From Stieleria magnilauensis (GTDB lineage Bacteria > Planctomycetota > Planctomycetia > Pirellulales > Pirellulaceae), in contig CP036432.1 in NCBI GenBank assembly GCA_007753675.1, positions 3,198,394 through 3,262,393 on the forward strand: a DNA stretch of 64,000 nucleotides, given 5' to 3'. How positions within the stretch are numbered: the first letter of the stretch is position 1; every line of letters starts with the position of its first letter. Both the position numbers and the translations under genes were made by a program. Under the pieces are notes generated by a model. It was not told the DNA's origin. It made no database searches and saw only the letters and a program-made list of their open reading frames with translations. Below, piece after piece: positions 54,735 to 64,000 of the stretch.

Positions 54735-56270
54735 CCCAATGCCACCTACTTTGTGGTCATTCGGGTGGTATATCATCGGGCTGCTGTTTTTTTCTTCGAA
54801 GTGACTTCTGGAATTTCGTTGTCTTTTGGCGCCGCGGGTGGGCTATGCGTGGGTAGCTGCGAGGCAATTTTCGATTGGGAAGTTTGCGGCCCGCTGCGCT
54901 CACCAAAGCGCCGTGATAAGCCAGCCTCCATTCCTCCAGGGTCGTAAGCTTTTCACGTAGCAGATGATGCTTGAACGTCGTCCAAACTCCCGTGAAGCTG
55001 AGCTCGCGAGGGTCAACTCGAATCAATTTCGCTGCTTGTTTGCGTAGCTGAGCGACAAGATTATAAGCGATGATCGATCCCATTAGCTCCTTCATCACCG
55101 TGTCGACACTCTTGGCGCGAATGTTTTCTGTGTCCATCGTCACTTTGACATCGCGGATATCGAACTCCACATCGTAGCGACGAACGTACAGGGCAGCGGC
55201 CGAGTGAGCGTCCGTCTCAAGGCTCGTCACGATCTCCAGCGTGTCTCCATTTTCAAGTTCAATTTGGTGGAGAAAGACTTCGATAGACGTGTCTTTACTA
55301 AGATCGAGATTGGTTCGGCGGTCCTTCGGTGTCGGCCGCCAAATCAAGTGAAACGTCTTGTACCCGTCCCCTTGGTCGACCAACGTAGCCGACTTGCGGT
55401 ACGACCTGAATCGCTGTTTGGTCAGCCGCAGCACGAAGTCTTGATGATGTAATTGGCAGTGGTGGGCGACATTAAAAATCCCAAAACCGCTATCAGCCAG
55501 AACGATCGAGCGTTTCGGGAGTCGTTCAATAATCGGCTTGGCTTGCTCAAGTTCACTTTTGTTGTCCGCTCCGTACATCGGATCGACTTGCGGCAACAAC
55601 GCGCACCCGGTCTGCATTTCATTTGCGACCAGCAATCTCGCAATAGGCCAAACCGTCTCTCCGTGTTGGTTGGACGCCGGCGGGAACGCTTTCTGAAGTG
55701 CTTCGGTCGGAGGAAGCGTGATCGTCGTCCCATCGATAATGAATACACGTCGATCGAGAAAGGCTTTGGGAGCGCGGGAAGCAAGGTGATCGCAGATTCG
55801 ATGGGAAAACTCTTCCACGACAGCGAGCGGAATCCTTTTTCTGGCGGCGTTGTAGGCCGAATTGTTTTCGGAAAGGCGATTCTCTTGAACCCTTCGATTG
55901 TCAGGCAAAATATCCGTATGATTTTTGAGCAAATCTGCGACGGCATCGGTTAGTGAGATGCCTCCTTCGAGCCGTTGTAAAACGAGTAGCCAGAGGGTCG
56001 GGGCCTGCGTATAGACCATCCGCGCGTTGGCACAATCGTGATCTTCAAAGACCCGTTGTAGTTTGGGTAATTCAAGAAGCTCAGCCAGCAACGCTTTGGC
56101 TTTGCCAAAGCGAGACTCTTCATCGGCACCGAGTGTCGTCGGGTCGACCATGGCGATTCCCAGTCAGAAAGGCAGTAAGTGTAAACTTACCTGCCAGGCG
56201 CAAAAATCGTGCCAAAACCGGGTTTTTGGGACCGCGCCACCCGATAGGGTCCAGAATAGGTGGCATTGGG
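54735..56270 (-). mobile_element. IS4-family insertion sequence, second type
   Basis: About 1536 bp. The ends are inverted: CCCAATGCCACCTA at the left (54735 on) and its reverse complement TAGGTGGCATTGGG at the right (to 56270). CTAGCG flanks both sides (54729-54734 and 56271-56276) as a possible 6-base target duplication, although the exact border is not certain. The single transposase gene is intact. Confidence 0.8.
54757..56151 (-). CDS. IS4-family DDE transposase
   Basis: 464 aa. The DDE triad is Asp140 (FIIDGTTITLPPT), Asp220 (VLADSGFGIF) and Glu329 in YVRRYDVEFDIRDVKVTM, where Y322, R325, E329 and K336 give the YREK signature of the IS4 family. It is unrelated in detail to the Tn5-like transposase at 46984. 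The C-terminus is a basic tail. The frame is intact, so it may be active. Confidence 0.95.
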   Translation of the reverse strand: MVDPTTLGADEESRFGKAKALLAELLELPKLQRVFEDHDCANARMVYTQAPTLWLLVLQRLEGGISLTDAVADLLKNHTDILPDNRRVQENRLSENNSAYNAARKRIPLAVVEEFSHRICDHLASRAPKAFLDRRVFIIDGTTITLPPTEALQKAFPPASNQHGETVWPIARLLVANEMQTGCALLPQVDPMYGADNKSELEQAKPIIERLPKRSIVLADSGFGIFNVAHHCQLHHQDFVLRLTKQRFRSYRKSATLVDQGDGYKTFHLIWRPTPKDRRTNLDLSKDTSIEVFLHQIELENGDTLEIVTSLETDAHSAAALYVRRYDVEFDIRDVKVTMDTENIRAKSVDTVMKELMGSIIAYNLVAQLRKQAAKLIRVDPRELSFTGVWTTFKHHLLREKLTTLEEWRLAYHGALVSAAGRKLPNRKLPRSYPRIAHPRRQKTTKFQKSLRRKKQQPDDIPPE

Positions 56271-56621
56271 CTAGCGCCATCGGCTCACCATTGTTTCGGT
56301 CCCGATTAACTCGATAGCCCGCTCGCGCCGTTCCGCTATCTCCTTCTGCCCCTCCGTCGAGGATGCCGATCGGGCTGCCTGGGCGACGGTCAGGATGACG
56401 TTTGCCATCGTTTTGATCAAACATCCCGCTGCCGACGGCGATTTTTCTAGCAATTCAAGGGCGATGCATTTGCACTCCCTCGGAAATACCGCGATAATGG
56501 GGTCTGATCCAATCGTGCGGGAACCGATTACAAACCAACGCCGGCCAGTTCGCATGCCGTGAAGATCCGACTGATTCGGATCACTGGTCTCTTCTTCTCT
56601 CTTCGTTCGGAACGCGAGCAA
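56271..56621. other. Intergenic region right of the second IS
   Basis: 351 bp. It begins with CTAGCGCCATCGGCTCAC, the right arm of the split palindrome, then holds CTCGCGCCGTTCCGCTA, a family B fragment. A minus-strand open frame ends exactly at the IS border but has no family and is not called. The last 70 bases lead into the DUF1559 gene. Confidence 0.5.
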
Positions 56622-57839
56622 ATGAAACGTCAATCTAAGGGTTTCACCCTGGTGGAGTTGCTGGTGGTGATCGCCATCATCGGAATCTTGGTCGGCTTGC
56701 TGCTGCCCGCGATCGGTGCCGTGCGCGAGCGGATGCGAAACGTCCAGTGTTTGAACAACCTCAAGCAGCTCGGATTGGCCACCACGACGTTCCACTCCAG
56801 CAAGGGACGGTTGCCGCATTACACGAATTTTTACGGCAGCTACGCCGGCGGCAGTGACCCCGCGGTTCCCGGTGGTCCCGTGATCGCACCACACTTGAAG
56901 ATCGGTGGTTACGGCGTCGAGTTATTGCCGTATCTGGACAACCAGCCGCTGTACGAACGTTGGTCGACGAATAAATTTCCGGTGATTTCGGCAGACGACG
57001 GCGGTGGGGTTGCGGCCTGGAATCAGTTGTCGGGCGCGACGGTCGACGTGTTTCGATGCCCCAGCAGCACCGTGTCACGAGGCCAGTTTGGATACAACAG
57101 CTACGTCGGCAACAACGGCTCGGTCGACTCGGGGCTCAACAACGCCAACCCGAAGACATTTGTGCGAAATGTGATCAACAATCAAAGCGTCACGGGAGCC
57201 GCATTTGTTTTCAATCAATCGGAAAACAAGAAGAACGGGCTTTTCCGAAGCGGCTACATGGGTGATCCGATTGCTCCCGCGTTCTTCACGGTTTCGGGAG
57301 GAAAGATGACGCTGGAGGACATCACGGACGGCCAAACGAACACGGCCATGTTCAGCGAAAACCTTCAAGCACTGGCGTGGTTCCAGCCCGGATTCACCGC
57401 CGGCAATGACATGAAACAAATCAGCACCACGGGGCAACTGGACTGGGCACAAACGTCGACGACCACCGGTGCACCCACGATCATGGAAGCGTACTTGAAG
57501 GCAAAATTCACCACGGGCATGGTGTGGCATTTCGAAGACGATCGCAACGTCGGCGGATTCCCCACCGTTCAAGCAGTGCATCGCATCAACGGGACATTGG
57601 GGAGCTCGGGTGCCCAACGAAACGACATTCTGGAAATGGACCTCTCTAACTGCCGTGATCTTGCACGACCGACGTCCAACCACCCCGACCAAGTGAATAT
57701 GGTGTTTGCCGACGGGGCCACCAAGTCGGTCTCCAACACGATCGACTATCACGTCTATCAGGCCATCCTGACCCCCAACGGGGCCAAGAGCGAAGTGCCG
57801 GCACCGGACTGGATCTTGACCGACGAGTTGACCCAGTAA
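56622..57839 (+). CDS. DUF1559 type II pseudopilin-like protein
   Basis: 405 aa from ATG 56622. The prepilin-like leader is [26 protein letters not shown] (cleavage after Gly, before FTLVE). Directly after it comes the planctomycete DUF1559 pattern with [21 protein letters not shown], and near the end [18 protein letters not shown]. The leader supports processing by a prepilin peptidase and insertion in the inner membrane. Such proteins exist in large families in planctomycetes; the specific role is unknown. Confidence 0.95.
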   Translation: MKRQSKGFTLVELLVVIAIIGILVGLLLPAIGAVRERMRNVQCLNNLKQLGLATTTFHSSKGRLPHYTNFYGSYAGGSDPAVPGGPVIAPHLKIGGYGVELLPYLDNQPLYERWSTNKFPVISADDGGGVAAWNQLSGATVDVFRCPSSTVSRGQFGYNSYVGNNGSVDSGLNNANPKTFVRNVINNQSVTGAAFVFNQSENKKNGLFRSGYMGDPIAPAFFTVSGGKMTLEDITDGQTNTAMFSENLQALAWFQPGFTAGNDMKQISTTGQLDWAQTSTTTGAPTIMEAYLKAKFTTGMVWHFEDDRNVGGFPTVQAVHRINGTLGSSGAQRNDILEMDLSNCRDLARPTSNHPDQVNMVFADGATKSVSNTIDYHVYQAILTPNGAKSEVPAPDWILTDELTQ

Positions 57840-58808
57840 TCATTCCGCCCGCAACACCGTTGAATCGGCATGGACGGCGATCGAACATTCGGGCATCGCC
57901 GCGGGCAACAGCAGGGACTGTCCCCGCCGCAGTTCGATCGATGCGTCATCGGTCGTCAACGTCGCGGTTCCGATCGGGACGGTCAGAATGTGAAAACGCC
58001 CGTCACCGCCGACGACGTCGCTGCCGTTTTCCAGTGACGAGAGCACGAATTTGTCACAGGCGACCAATCGCTGCCAACCGCAGGCCGACGGGTCGCTCTT
58101 GAGTGCTTCGACGGGGCCGGACTCGTAATCGGTGACCGCCAACGATTGTTCGATGTGCAGCGGACGTGGGTTGCCGTCGGCACCGACCCGGTTCCAGTCG
58201 AACAATCGAAATGTCGTGTTGCTGGATTGTTGGATTTCCGCGATCACCAGACCGGCGCCCAACGCGTGGACGGTCCCTGCGGGAATGAACACGCAATCCC
58301 CGCGTGAAGGATGAAACGAGTGCAGCACGCGGTCGGTTTCGCCCGCGGCCATCGCTTCGGCCAAGGCGTCGCGATCGACACCCGATTTCAGCCCCGCATA
58401 GATCAGGCTGTCCGGTTCGGCATCGACCACGTACCAGGCTTCGGTCTTGCCGCGGTCGGGGACATCCATCGTCGCCCCGTAGGCGTCGTCGGGGTGGACT
58501 TGGACCGACAGGACACGATTGCAGTCCAGATATTTCAAGAGCAGCGGAAACTTCGCTTCCTCGGACGATTCTCCGAGTGTCCAGGCTGCGTCATTTTGAA
58601 TCAGCCCAGAGAGGGTTTGGCCGGCCAGCGGCCCGTTTTCAACCACGCTCTGATCCTGGCCGTGATCGACGATTTCCCAGCTTTCGGCGTAGTTTTGCTC
58701 GTCACCGATGGGTTTTCCCAGCAACTGCCCCAACTTGGAGCCACCCCAGAGGGTTTGTTTGATCAGGGGGCGAAATTGCAGGGGATACGGAGATTCTTTC
58801 CCAAACAT
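57840..58808 (-). CDS. manA: Mannose-6-phosphate isomerase, class I
   Basis: 322 aa. Cupin-type metal site: VQVHPDDAYGA (two ligands), KTEAWYV (Glu) and GTVHALGAGLVIAEIQQ (His). PLLLKYLDCNRVLSVQ and FIPAGTVHALG match the short ManA of the Bacillus type. It interconverts mannose-6-phosphate and fructose-6-phosphate in the cytoplasm. It is convergent with the DUF1559 gene with no gap between the stops. Confidence 0.94.
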   Translation of the reverse strand: MFGKESPYPLQFRPLIKQTLWGGSKLGQLLGKPIGDEQNYAESWEIVDHGQDQSVVENGPLAGQTLSGLIQNDAAWTLGESSEEAKFPLLLKYLDCNRVLSVQVHPDDAYGATMDVPDRGKTEAWYVVDAEPDSLIYAGLKSGVDRDALAEAMAAGETDRVLHSFHPSRGDCVFIPAGTVHALGAGLVIAEIQQSSNTTFRLFDWNRVGADGNPRPLHIEQSLAVTDYESGPVEALKSDPSACGWQRLVACDKFVLSSLENGSDVVGGDGRFHILTVPIGTATLTTDDASIELRRGQSLLLPAAMPECSIAVHADSTVLRAE

Positions 58809-59086
58809 GGTCTTCCTAGAGGTGACAAATGGCGGCGCAATTGGTTCAAATATACGGATGATGAATCCGCGGTCACGAAGATCTGCTTGAAAGCGCCAAA
58901 TGTAGCGGACATGGACAGTCCGACTTTCCGGACGCTTTTGCTAAACTGTTCGGCTATGGATTTCGGCCGAACCAAGGAATTCTCTCTGATGGAATTCTTT
59001 CTGGTGGTCCGATAGTCGTCACTTGCTGTGGACGGCTGCGTCGGTCTATCGCGCTCATTCAACTTTCCTGGAACAGTTAATCAATC
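58809..59086. other. Divergent promoter region
   Basis: 278 bp between manA and tatC. A T/A-rich part near 58841-58866 could be promoter DNA; I see no certain boxes and no repeats. Confidence 0.4.
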
Positions 59087-60397
59087 GTGGACGCTACGGC
59101 TCAACGCAACGCTTCGGCCCGCTCTCCCCAAGCCACACGGCCGAAAGACGATCTTTTCGAAAACTCGACGATGACCTTCGGCGAGCACCTCGAAGAGCTC
59201 CGGCATTCTCTCGTCCGTGCCATCATCTGCCTAGGCATCGGACTGGCCGTCGGATTGACGGTCGCCAATCAAGTCGTCCGCTACGTCGCCGAACCGCTCA
59301 AAGCAGCGATCGTGGACTTCAATGCCAAGCGAAGTTTAGCGATGCTCGGCTATGAAGACTTGGACGATCCAGATGTTCAGGCATTGCTGCCGTTGATCAC
59401 CGAACGCTCGCTGAAGTGGCAGGTGATTTACGAGATCCCCGACGAACTGCAAAACCTGACCCCCGAATCGATCGAGCTGATTCCGAAGTCCGGCTCGCCA
59501 ACCGAACCGCCCGTCGTCAGCGAACCGCAGAAAGCGAAATCGAAAGCGAAACAGCCCGAGACGCAAACGCCTCAGCCGCAGAAGCCGGAATCACCGGCTG
59601 CGAATCCGCCGGCTGACGACGCTCCCGACGACGCTCCCGACGAGGTGGAGGTGGTCGAGTCCGCGCCCACCGTCTCGATCGCTGCTGCAGCCGGTCCGGT
59701 CGCAGCAACACCCGGGGCACGCGTCAAACCGCGTGAGATCGCGGACATCTTGCGTGCCCTTCCCGCAGCGTCGGATCTGCGACCCAAAGTCCAGTTCATC
59801 CGCGACACCAAGGGGCTCAGCACGTTCAAGGTCGAAGAGTCGTTCATGATTTGGGTCAAGGCGGGATTGATCGTCGGTGCGGTGCTGTCGTCGCCGGGAG
59901 TGTTTTATTTCCTTTGGCAATTCGTCGCCGCGGGACTACATCAACACGAACGCAAGTACGTCTACGTTTATCTGCCGGTCAGTGTGACGCTGTTTGTGTC
60001 CGGCGTCGTGCTGGCGTTCTTTCTGGTCCTGCACTACGTCTTGAACTTTCTGCTCGCGTTCAACGGCAGCATGGATGTCGAAGTCGAGCCTCGGCTGACG
60101 TACTACATCAATTTTGTTCTGTTGTTGCCGCTGGGTTTCGGATTGGCGTTTCAGTTGCCACTGGTGATGCTGTTTTTGCAACGCATTGGGCTGATCGAAA
60201 CCGAGATGTACGTCGGCAGTTGGCGGGTGGCGATCCTGGTGATTTTCGTTTTGTCGATGTTGTTGACGCCCGCCGACGTCACCAGCATGGTTGCCCTGGC
60301 GGTTCCCCTGATGTTTCTTTACTTCCTGGGGATCGGGATGTGTCACTTCATCCCACGCGGTCCGGGTTTGGGAAGCGGTGCGTATGATCCGGCATAG
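59087..60397 (+). CDS. tatC: Sec-independent protein translocase TatC with enlarged periplasmic loop
   Basis: 436 aa; E. coli TatC has 258. The N-terminal signature GEHLEELRHSLVRAII (twin-arginine signal binding) starts at about 32. TM1 is about 44-64. TM2 begins near 254, so the first periplasmic loop is about 185 residues and includes a Pro/Glu/Ala-rich part (135-212). TM2-TM6 are regular, and the Glu in HQHERKYVYVYLP (E. coli E103 region) is kept. The start is GTG 59087. TatC exports folded proteins; TatA/B are not in this window. Confidence 0.93.
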   Translation: MDATAQRNASARSPQATRPKDDLFENSTMTFGEHLEELRHSLVRAIICLGIGLAVGLTVANQVVRYVAEPLKAAIVDFNAKRSLAMLGYEDLDDPDVQALLPLITERSLKWQVIYEIPDELQNLTPESIELIPKSGSPTEPPVVSEPQKAKSKAKQPETQTPQPQKPESPAANPPADDAPDDAPDEVEVVESAPTVSIAAAAGPVAATPGARVKPREIADILRALPAASDLRPKVQFIRDTKGLSTFKVEESFMIWVKAGLIVGAVLSSPGVFYFLWQFVAAGLHQHERKYVYVYLPVSVTLFVSGVVLAFFLVLHYVLNFLLAFNGSMDVEVEPRLTYYINFVLLLPLGFGLAFQLPLVMLFLQRIGLIETEMYVGSWRVAILVIFVLSMLLTPADVTSMVALAVPLMFLYFLGIGMCHFIPRGPGLGSGAYDPA

Positions 60398-60459
60398 GAG
60401 CATCCTTGCCCCAGGCCGAACGCAGTGCGAGCGCATCGAACGCTCGTTTAGAAATTGAT

Positions 60460-61998
60460 TCAGGCCAAGCGACTGCTGAGCAGTTGCATCAACAGTTCTT
60501 CGCCCAGGGGCGAGTCACCGCCGAACACGGTGTCGTCGCCGCTTTCGCCGAAGATCCAGTCGTTGCCGGTACCGCCGAAGATGACATCGTTATCGGTTTC
60601 GTCACTGGCACCGGCGTCGCTGGCACTGTCTTCTGCGACGACGTCGGAGGATTCATCCGTTTCTTCAGCCACCGGATCGACGGTTTCCGCGTCGGTGGAA
60701 TCGGTCCCTTCGGCGACGGGCTGCGGATCGATGATGTCCGACTGTGACTCGGGCGTCTCCGAGCTGTCACCGGTCACTTCACCGGAGACTTCGCCAGTCA
60801 CTTCACCGGAGACTTCGCCAGTCACTTCACCGGAGACTTCGCCAGTCACTTCACCGGAGACTTCGCCAGTCACTTCACCGGAGACTTCGCCGGTCACTTC
60901 ACCGGAGACTTCGCCAGTGGCATCGTCGCCAGTTACCTCGTCGGTCGGCTCCACGGCGACTTCACCAACGGGTTCGTCGGACACTTCGTCGGTCGGTTCA
61001 ACAGTGACCTCATCGACGGGTTCGTCGGTGACTTCATCGGTCGGGGCAACGGTGACCTCACCAACAGGTTCACCGCTCACTTCGCCGGTCGGATCAACGG
61101 CAACTTCGTCGACGGGATCAACGCCAACCTCATCGACGGGATCAACGGCAACTTCATCGACGGGATCAACGGCAACTTCATCGACGGGATCAACGGCAAC
61201 TTCATCGACGGGATCAACGGCAACCTCATCGACGGGGTCGACCGTGACTTCATCAACAGGTTCCCCGGTGACTTCGCCGGCAGGCTCGATAGCGTCGTCG
61301 CTGGAGTCTCCGTCTTCGGCATCGGGTTGACCGAGGATACCGACGGCTTCATCCGGATTCAGATCGGCGGTGGTGTCGGAATCGGCCTCCGCGGCCGGTT
61401 CCCCACCGCAGTCCTGTGATTCCGAGTCGTCGCTGGTCAACAGATCACCCAGCGGCGTGTCATCGACATCGGAGCTTTGGTCATCGGAGTCTTCGGCCAA
61501 CGGCGCGTCGGTTGTCTCGTCGACGATCGTGTCCTCTTCCACGACCGTGTCGGTCGGTGCGTCGCCGGTCGAGTCGATGATCACGTTGTCACCGGGACCG
61601 CCCAAGATCACGTCGTCGCCGCCGCCGCCGAGCACAACATCGTCGCCCCCTCCGGCGACCAAGATGTCGCGACCGGAACCGCCCAGGACGACATCGTTTC
61701 CGCCACCGGCTCGCATGATGGAATCCAACGACGTGTCGTTGACCAGCAAGTCATCGCCGCCCAACGCTTCGAAGATGATGCCATCGATCAACTCCGCGTC
61801 AAAACTCTGCTCCATCGACGCGACTTGGCCGTCGGCGTCTTGGGTTTGCAGTTTGACGACGACAGAGTTTTCCACCGTGTAGACTTCCGCGATGTCATTG
61901 CCGCCGCTGCCTTCGATATACAGCGTCGTGTCCACAACGCCGATATCGGCAGCCAACAGCTTTCGGCTTTCCAGAGCCTGTACACTCAAACGTTTCAT
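60460..61998 (-). CDS. Acidic repeat protein with LEPRxLL-like leader and RTX-like repeats
   Basis: 512 aa. The N-terminus MKRLSVQALESRKLLAADI is a LEPRxLL-like export signal. Residues about 80-140 carry RTX-like calcium repeats (GGGNDVVLGGSGRD, GGGDDVVLGGGGDD). The middle (about 220-430) consists of acidic low-complexity repeats built from VDPVDEVA and GEVSGEVT. A second RTX-like cluster (FGGTGNDWIFGESGDDTVFGG) is near the C-terminus. An extracellular calcium-binding stalk or coat protein is likely. ATG 61998 is preceded by GAAGGA. Confidence 0.88.
   Translation of the reverse strand: MKRLSVQALESRKLLAADIGVVDTTLYIEGSGGNDIAEVYTVENSVVVKLQTQDADGQVASMEQSFDAELIDGIIFEALGGDDLLVNDTSLDSIMRAGGGNDVVLGGSGRDILVAGGGDDVVLGGGGDDVILGGPGDNVIIDSTGDAPTDTVVEEDTIVDETTDAPLAEDSDDQSSDVDDTPLGDLLTSDDSESQDCGGEPAAEADSDTTADLNPDEAVGILGQPDAEDGDSSDDAIEPAGEVTGEPVDEVTVDPVDEVAVDPVDEVAVDPVDEVAVDPVDEVAVDPVDEVGVDPVDEVAVDPTGEVSGEPVGEVTVAPTDEVTDEPVDEVTVEPTDEVSDEPVGEVAVEPTDEVTGDDATGEVSGEVTGEVSGEVTGEVSGEVTGEVSGEVTGEVSGEVTGEVSGEVTGDSSETPESQSDIIDPQPVAEGTDSTDAETVDPVAEETDESSDVVAEDSASDAGASDETDNDVIFGGTGNDWIFGESGDDTVFGGDSPLGEELLMQLLSSRLA
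60773..60918 (-). repeat. 24-bp minisatellite inside the acidic protein gene
   Basis: About six copies of a 24-base unit (plus strand ACCGGAGACTTCGCCAGTCA plus CTTC) encode GEVSGEVT on the minus strand. The copies are nearly identical. Confidence 0.9.
61088..61250 (-). repeat. Second 24-bp minisatellite inside the acidic protein gene
   Basis: About six to seven copies of a 24-base unit (plus strand ATCAACGGCAACTTCATCGA plus CGGG) encode VDPVDEVA on the minus strand. It is distinct from the 60773 array. Confidence 0.9.
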
Positions 61999-62659
61999 AC
62001 CTTTTTATCCTTCGATCAAGGTGTGATGCATTGAAACCCGGCCTGCCCGTGCAGTGCGATCGCGTTTCAAAACGTGAGCCCGCCGGGAATCGTGATGGAT
62101 TCAAATGCCGGCGGGCATTGACGCGACGAGGGATGCATCGACCGGACCAATCACGGCGTCGAAAAATGCGAAGGACCAGAAATCACCGTGAATTGCCGAG
62201 TGAAAATTCAATCGCAGTGATCAAACGGCAACCGGCAGAAACGCCGGACGCGTAGAACGATTTTCAAACCCGCCTGTAAAAACTTCCGTCGCGGGGAAAA
62301 AGTCGTGGTGGGAAATGGGTGACGTGTGAAGTTTCACGCGCGGGGAGCAGCTTGAGGCCGGAGGACCGTCAGCCGATGGCGTCGCGGCCTGTTGATCTAG
62401 CGAGCCGTGACGCGTGAGCGGCCGGGCCCAGCGCAGTGCCGGGGGCCTTACAATCGATTCCGGTGGATGTCGATTGAATCACTGAAGGATATCAAAAAAC
62501 GACACTGGCCCCCTCATCCCCGGCCCTTCTCCCCCACAAATCGACAAGCAAGCTTGTGAACGATTTGTGGGGGAGAAGGGTGCCATCATCTTTAAGAAGT
62601 TGCATCGACGCCGTTGTGCAATGGACACAACCCCGTTCGGCGGTGAACCAGCCGACGCC
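61999..62659. other. Long intergenic region with two repeat blocks
   Basis: 661 bp between two minus-strand genes. It contains a repeat block at about 62370-62440 (TCGCGGCCTGTTGATCTAGC, GAGCCGTGACGCGTGAGCGG), related to the 54654 words, and the hairpin at 62524-62580. No gene is supported. Confidence 0.5.
62524..62580. repeat. Perfect 20-bp hairpin
   Basis: Arms CCCTTCTCCCCCACAAATCG (62524-62543) and its exact reverse complement (62561-62580). The loop ACAAGCAAGCTTGTGAA can pair further (ACAAG/CTTGT). No U-tract follows on either strand, so a terminator role is uncertain. Confidence 0.85.

Positions 62660-64000
<1,341 letters not shown>

Noticed and set aside
56271..56894. Minus-strand open frame ending at the IS border
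   Set aside because: Most of it lies opposite the DUF1559 gene and its repeat-derived start; no family or ribosome site supports it.
60773..60918. Regular 24-bp repeats resembling a CRISPR array
   Set aside because: Units are directly contiguous with no unique spacers and are in frame inside a protein gene.

Overview
The window reads as chromosomal DNA of a planctomycete, most likely Pirellulaceae (Rhodopirellula/Stieleria type). This rests on gene content only: ECF sigma factors next to a Ser/Thr kinase with C-terminal WD40-like repeats, two giant exported proteins with LEPRxLL-like N-terminal signals, DUF1501, DUF1559 and DUF1080 proteins, an HTTM membrane protein and moderately high GC. 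No plasmid, phage or CRISPR signature is visible.

Layout. 0.2-8 kb is a minus-strand regulatory block: ECF sigma plus two-TM protein, a secreted Gly/Ala-rich protein, then a second ECF sigma plus a membrane Ser/Thr kinase. 8-14 kb holds a TerB-like protein, a tandem universal stress protein, a CBS protein, an exported FKBP isomerase and an exported dipeptidyl-peptidase III-like metallopeptidase. 14.6-18.7 kb is a giant surface metalloprotease with five 150-bp repeats. 18.7-26.9 kb has RidA, two SDR oxidoreductases, an EAL-HDOD protein, an SGNH/DUF1080 esterase coupled to an AlkD-like protein, and an HTTM pair. tRNA-His is at 27.2 kb. 28-34.6 kb has a soluble histidine kinase divergent from a complete Rbs-type sugar ABC transporter (lipoprotein, double ATPase, permease). 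34.7-45.1 kb carries a thioesterase, a thioredoxin-fold fusion, a dnaJ-like/rnpA pair, a CehA-like exported protein, a Gfo/Idh/MocA oxidoreductase and mfd. 45-60.4 kb has a CBS protein, two IS4-family elements, a TolC-like lipoprotein, a NifS-like enzyme, a DUF1559 pseudopilin, manA and tatC. 60.4-64 kb has an acidic RTX-like LEPRxLL protein and the 3' part of a DUF1501 gene that runs off the window.

Intergenic DNA is unusually rich in interspersed palindromic repeats. I separate at least three families (A, B, C) and related motifs, about a dozen copies. Both insertion sequences appear to have landed inside such palindromes.

I do not see a complete defence, secondary-metabolite or conjugation system. 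The most unusual items are a NifS-like protein lacking the catalytic cysteine, a TatC and an Rbs-type permease with large internal insertions, the dnaJ-rnpA pairing without rpmH, a CehA-like protein without its metal histidines, and the repeat/IS relationship.
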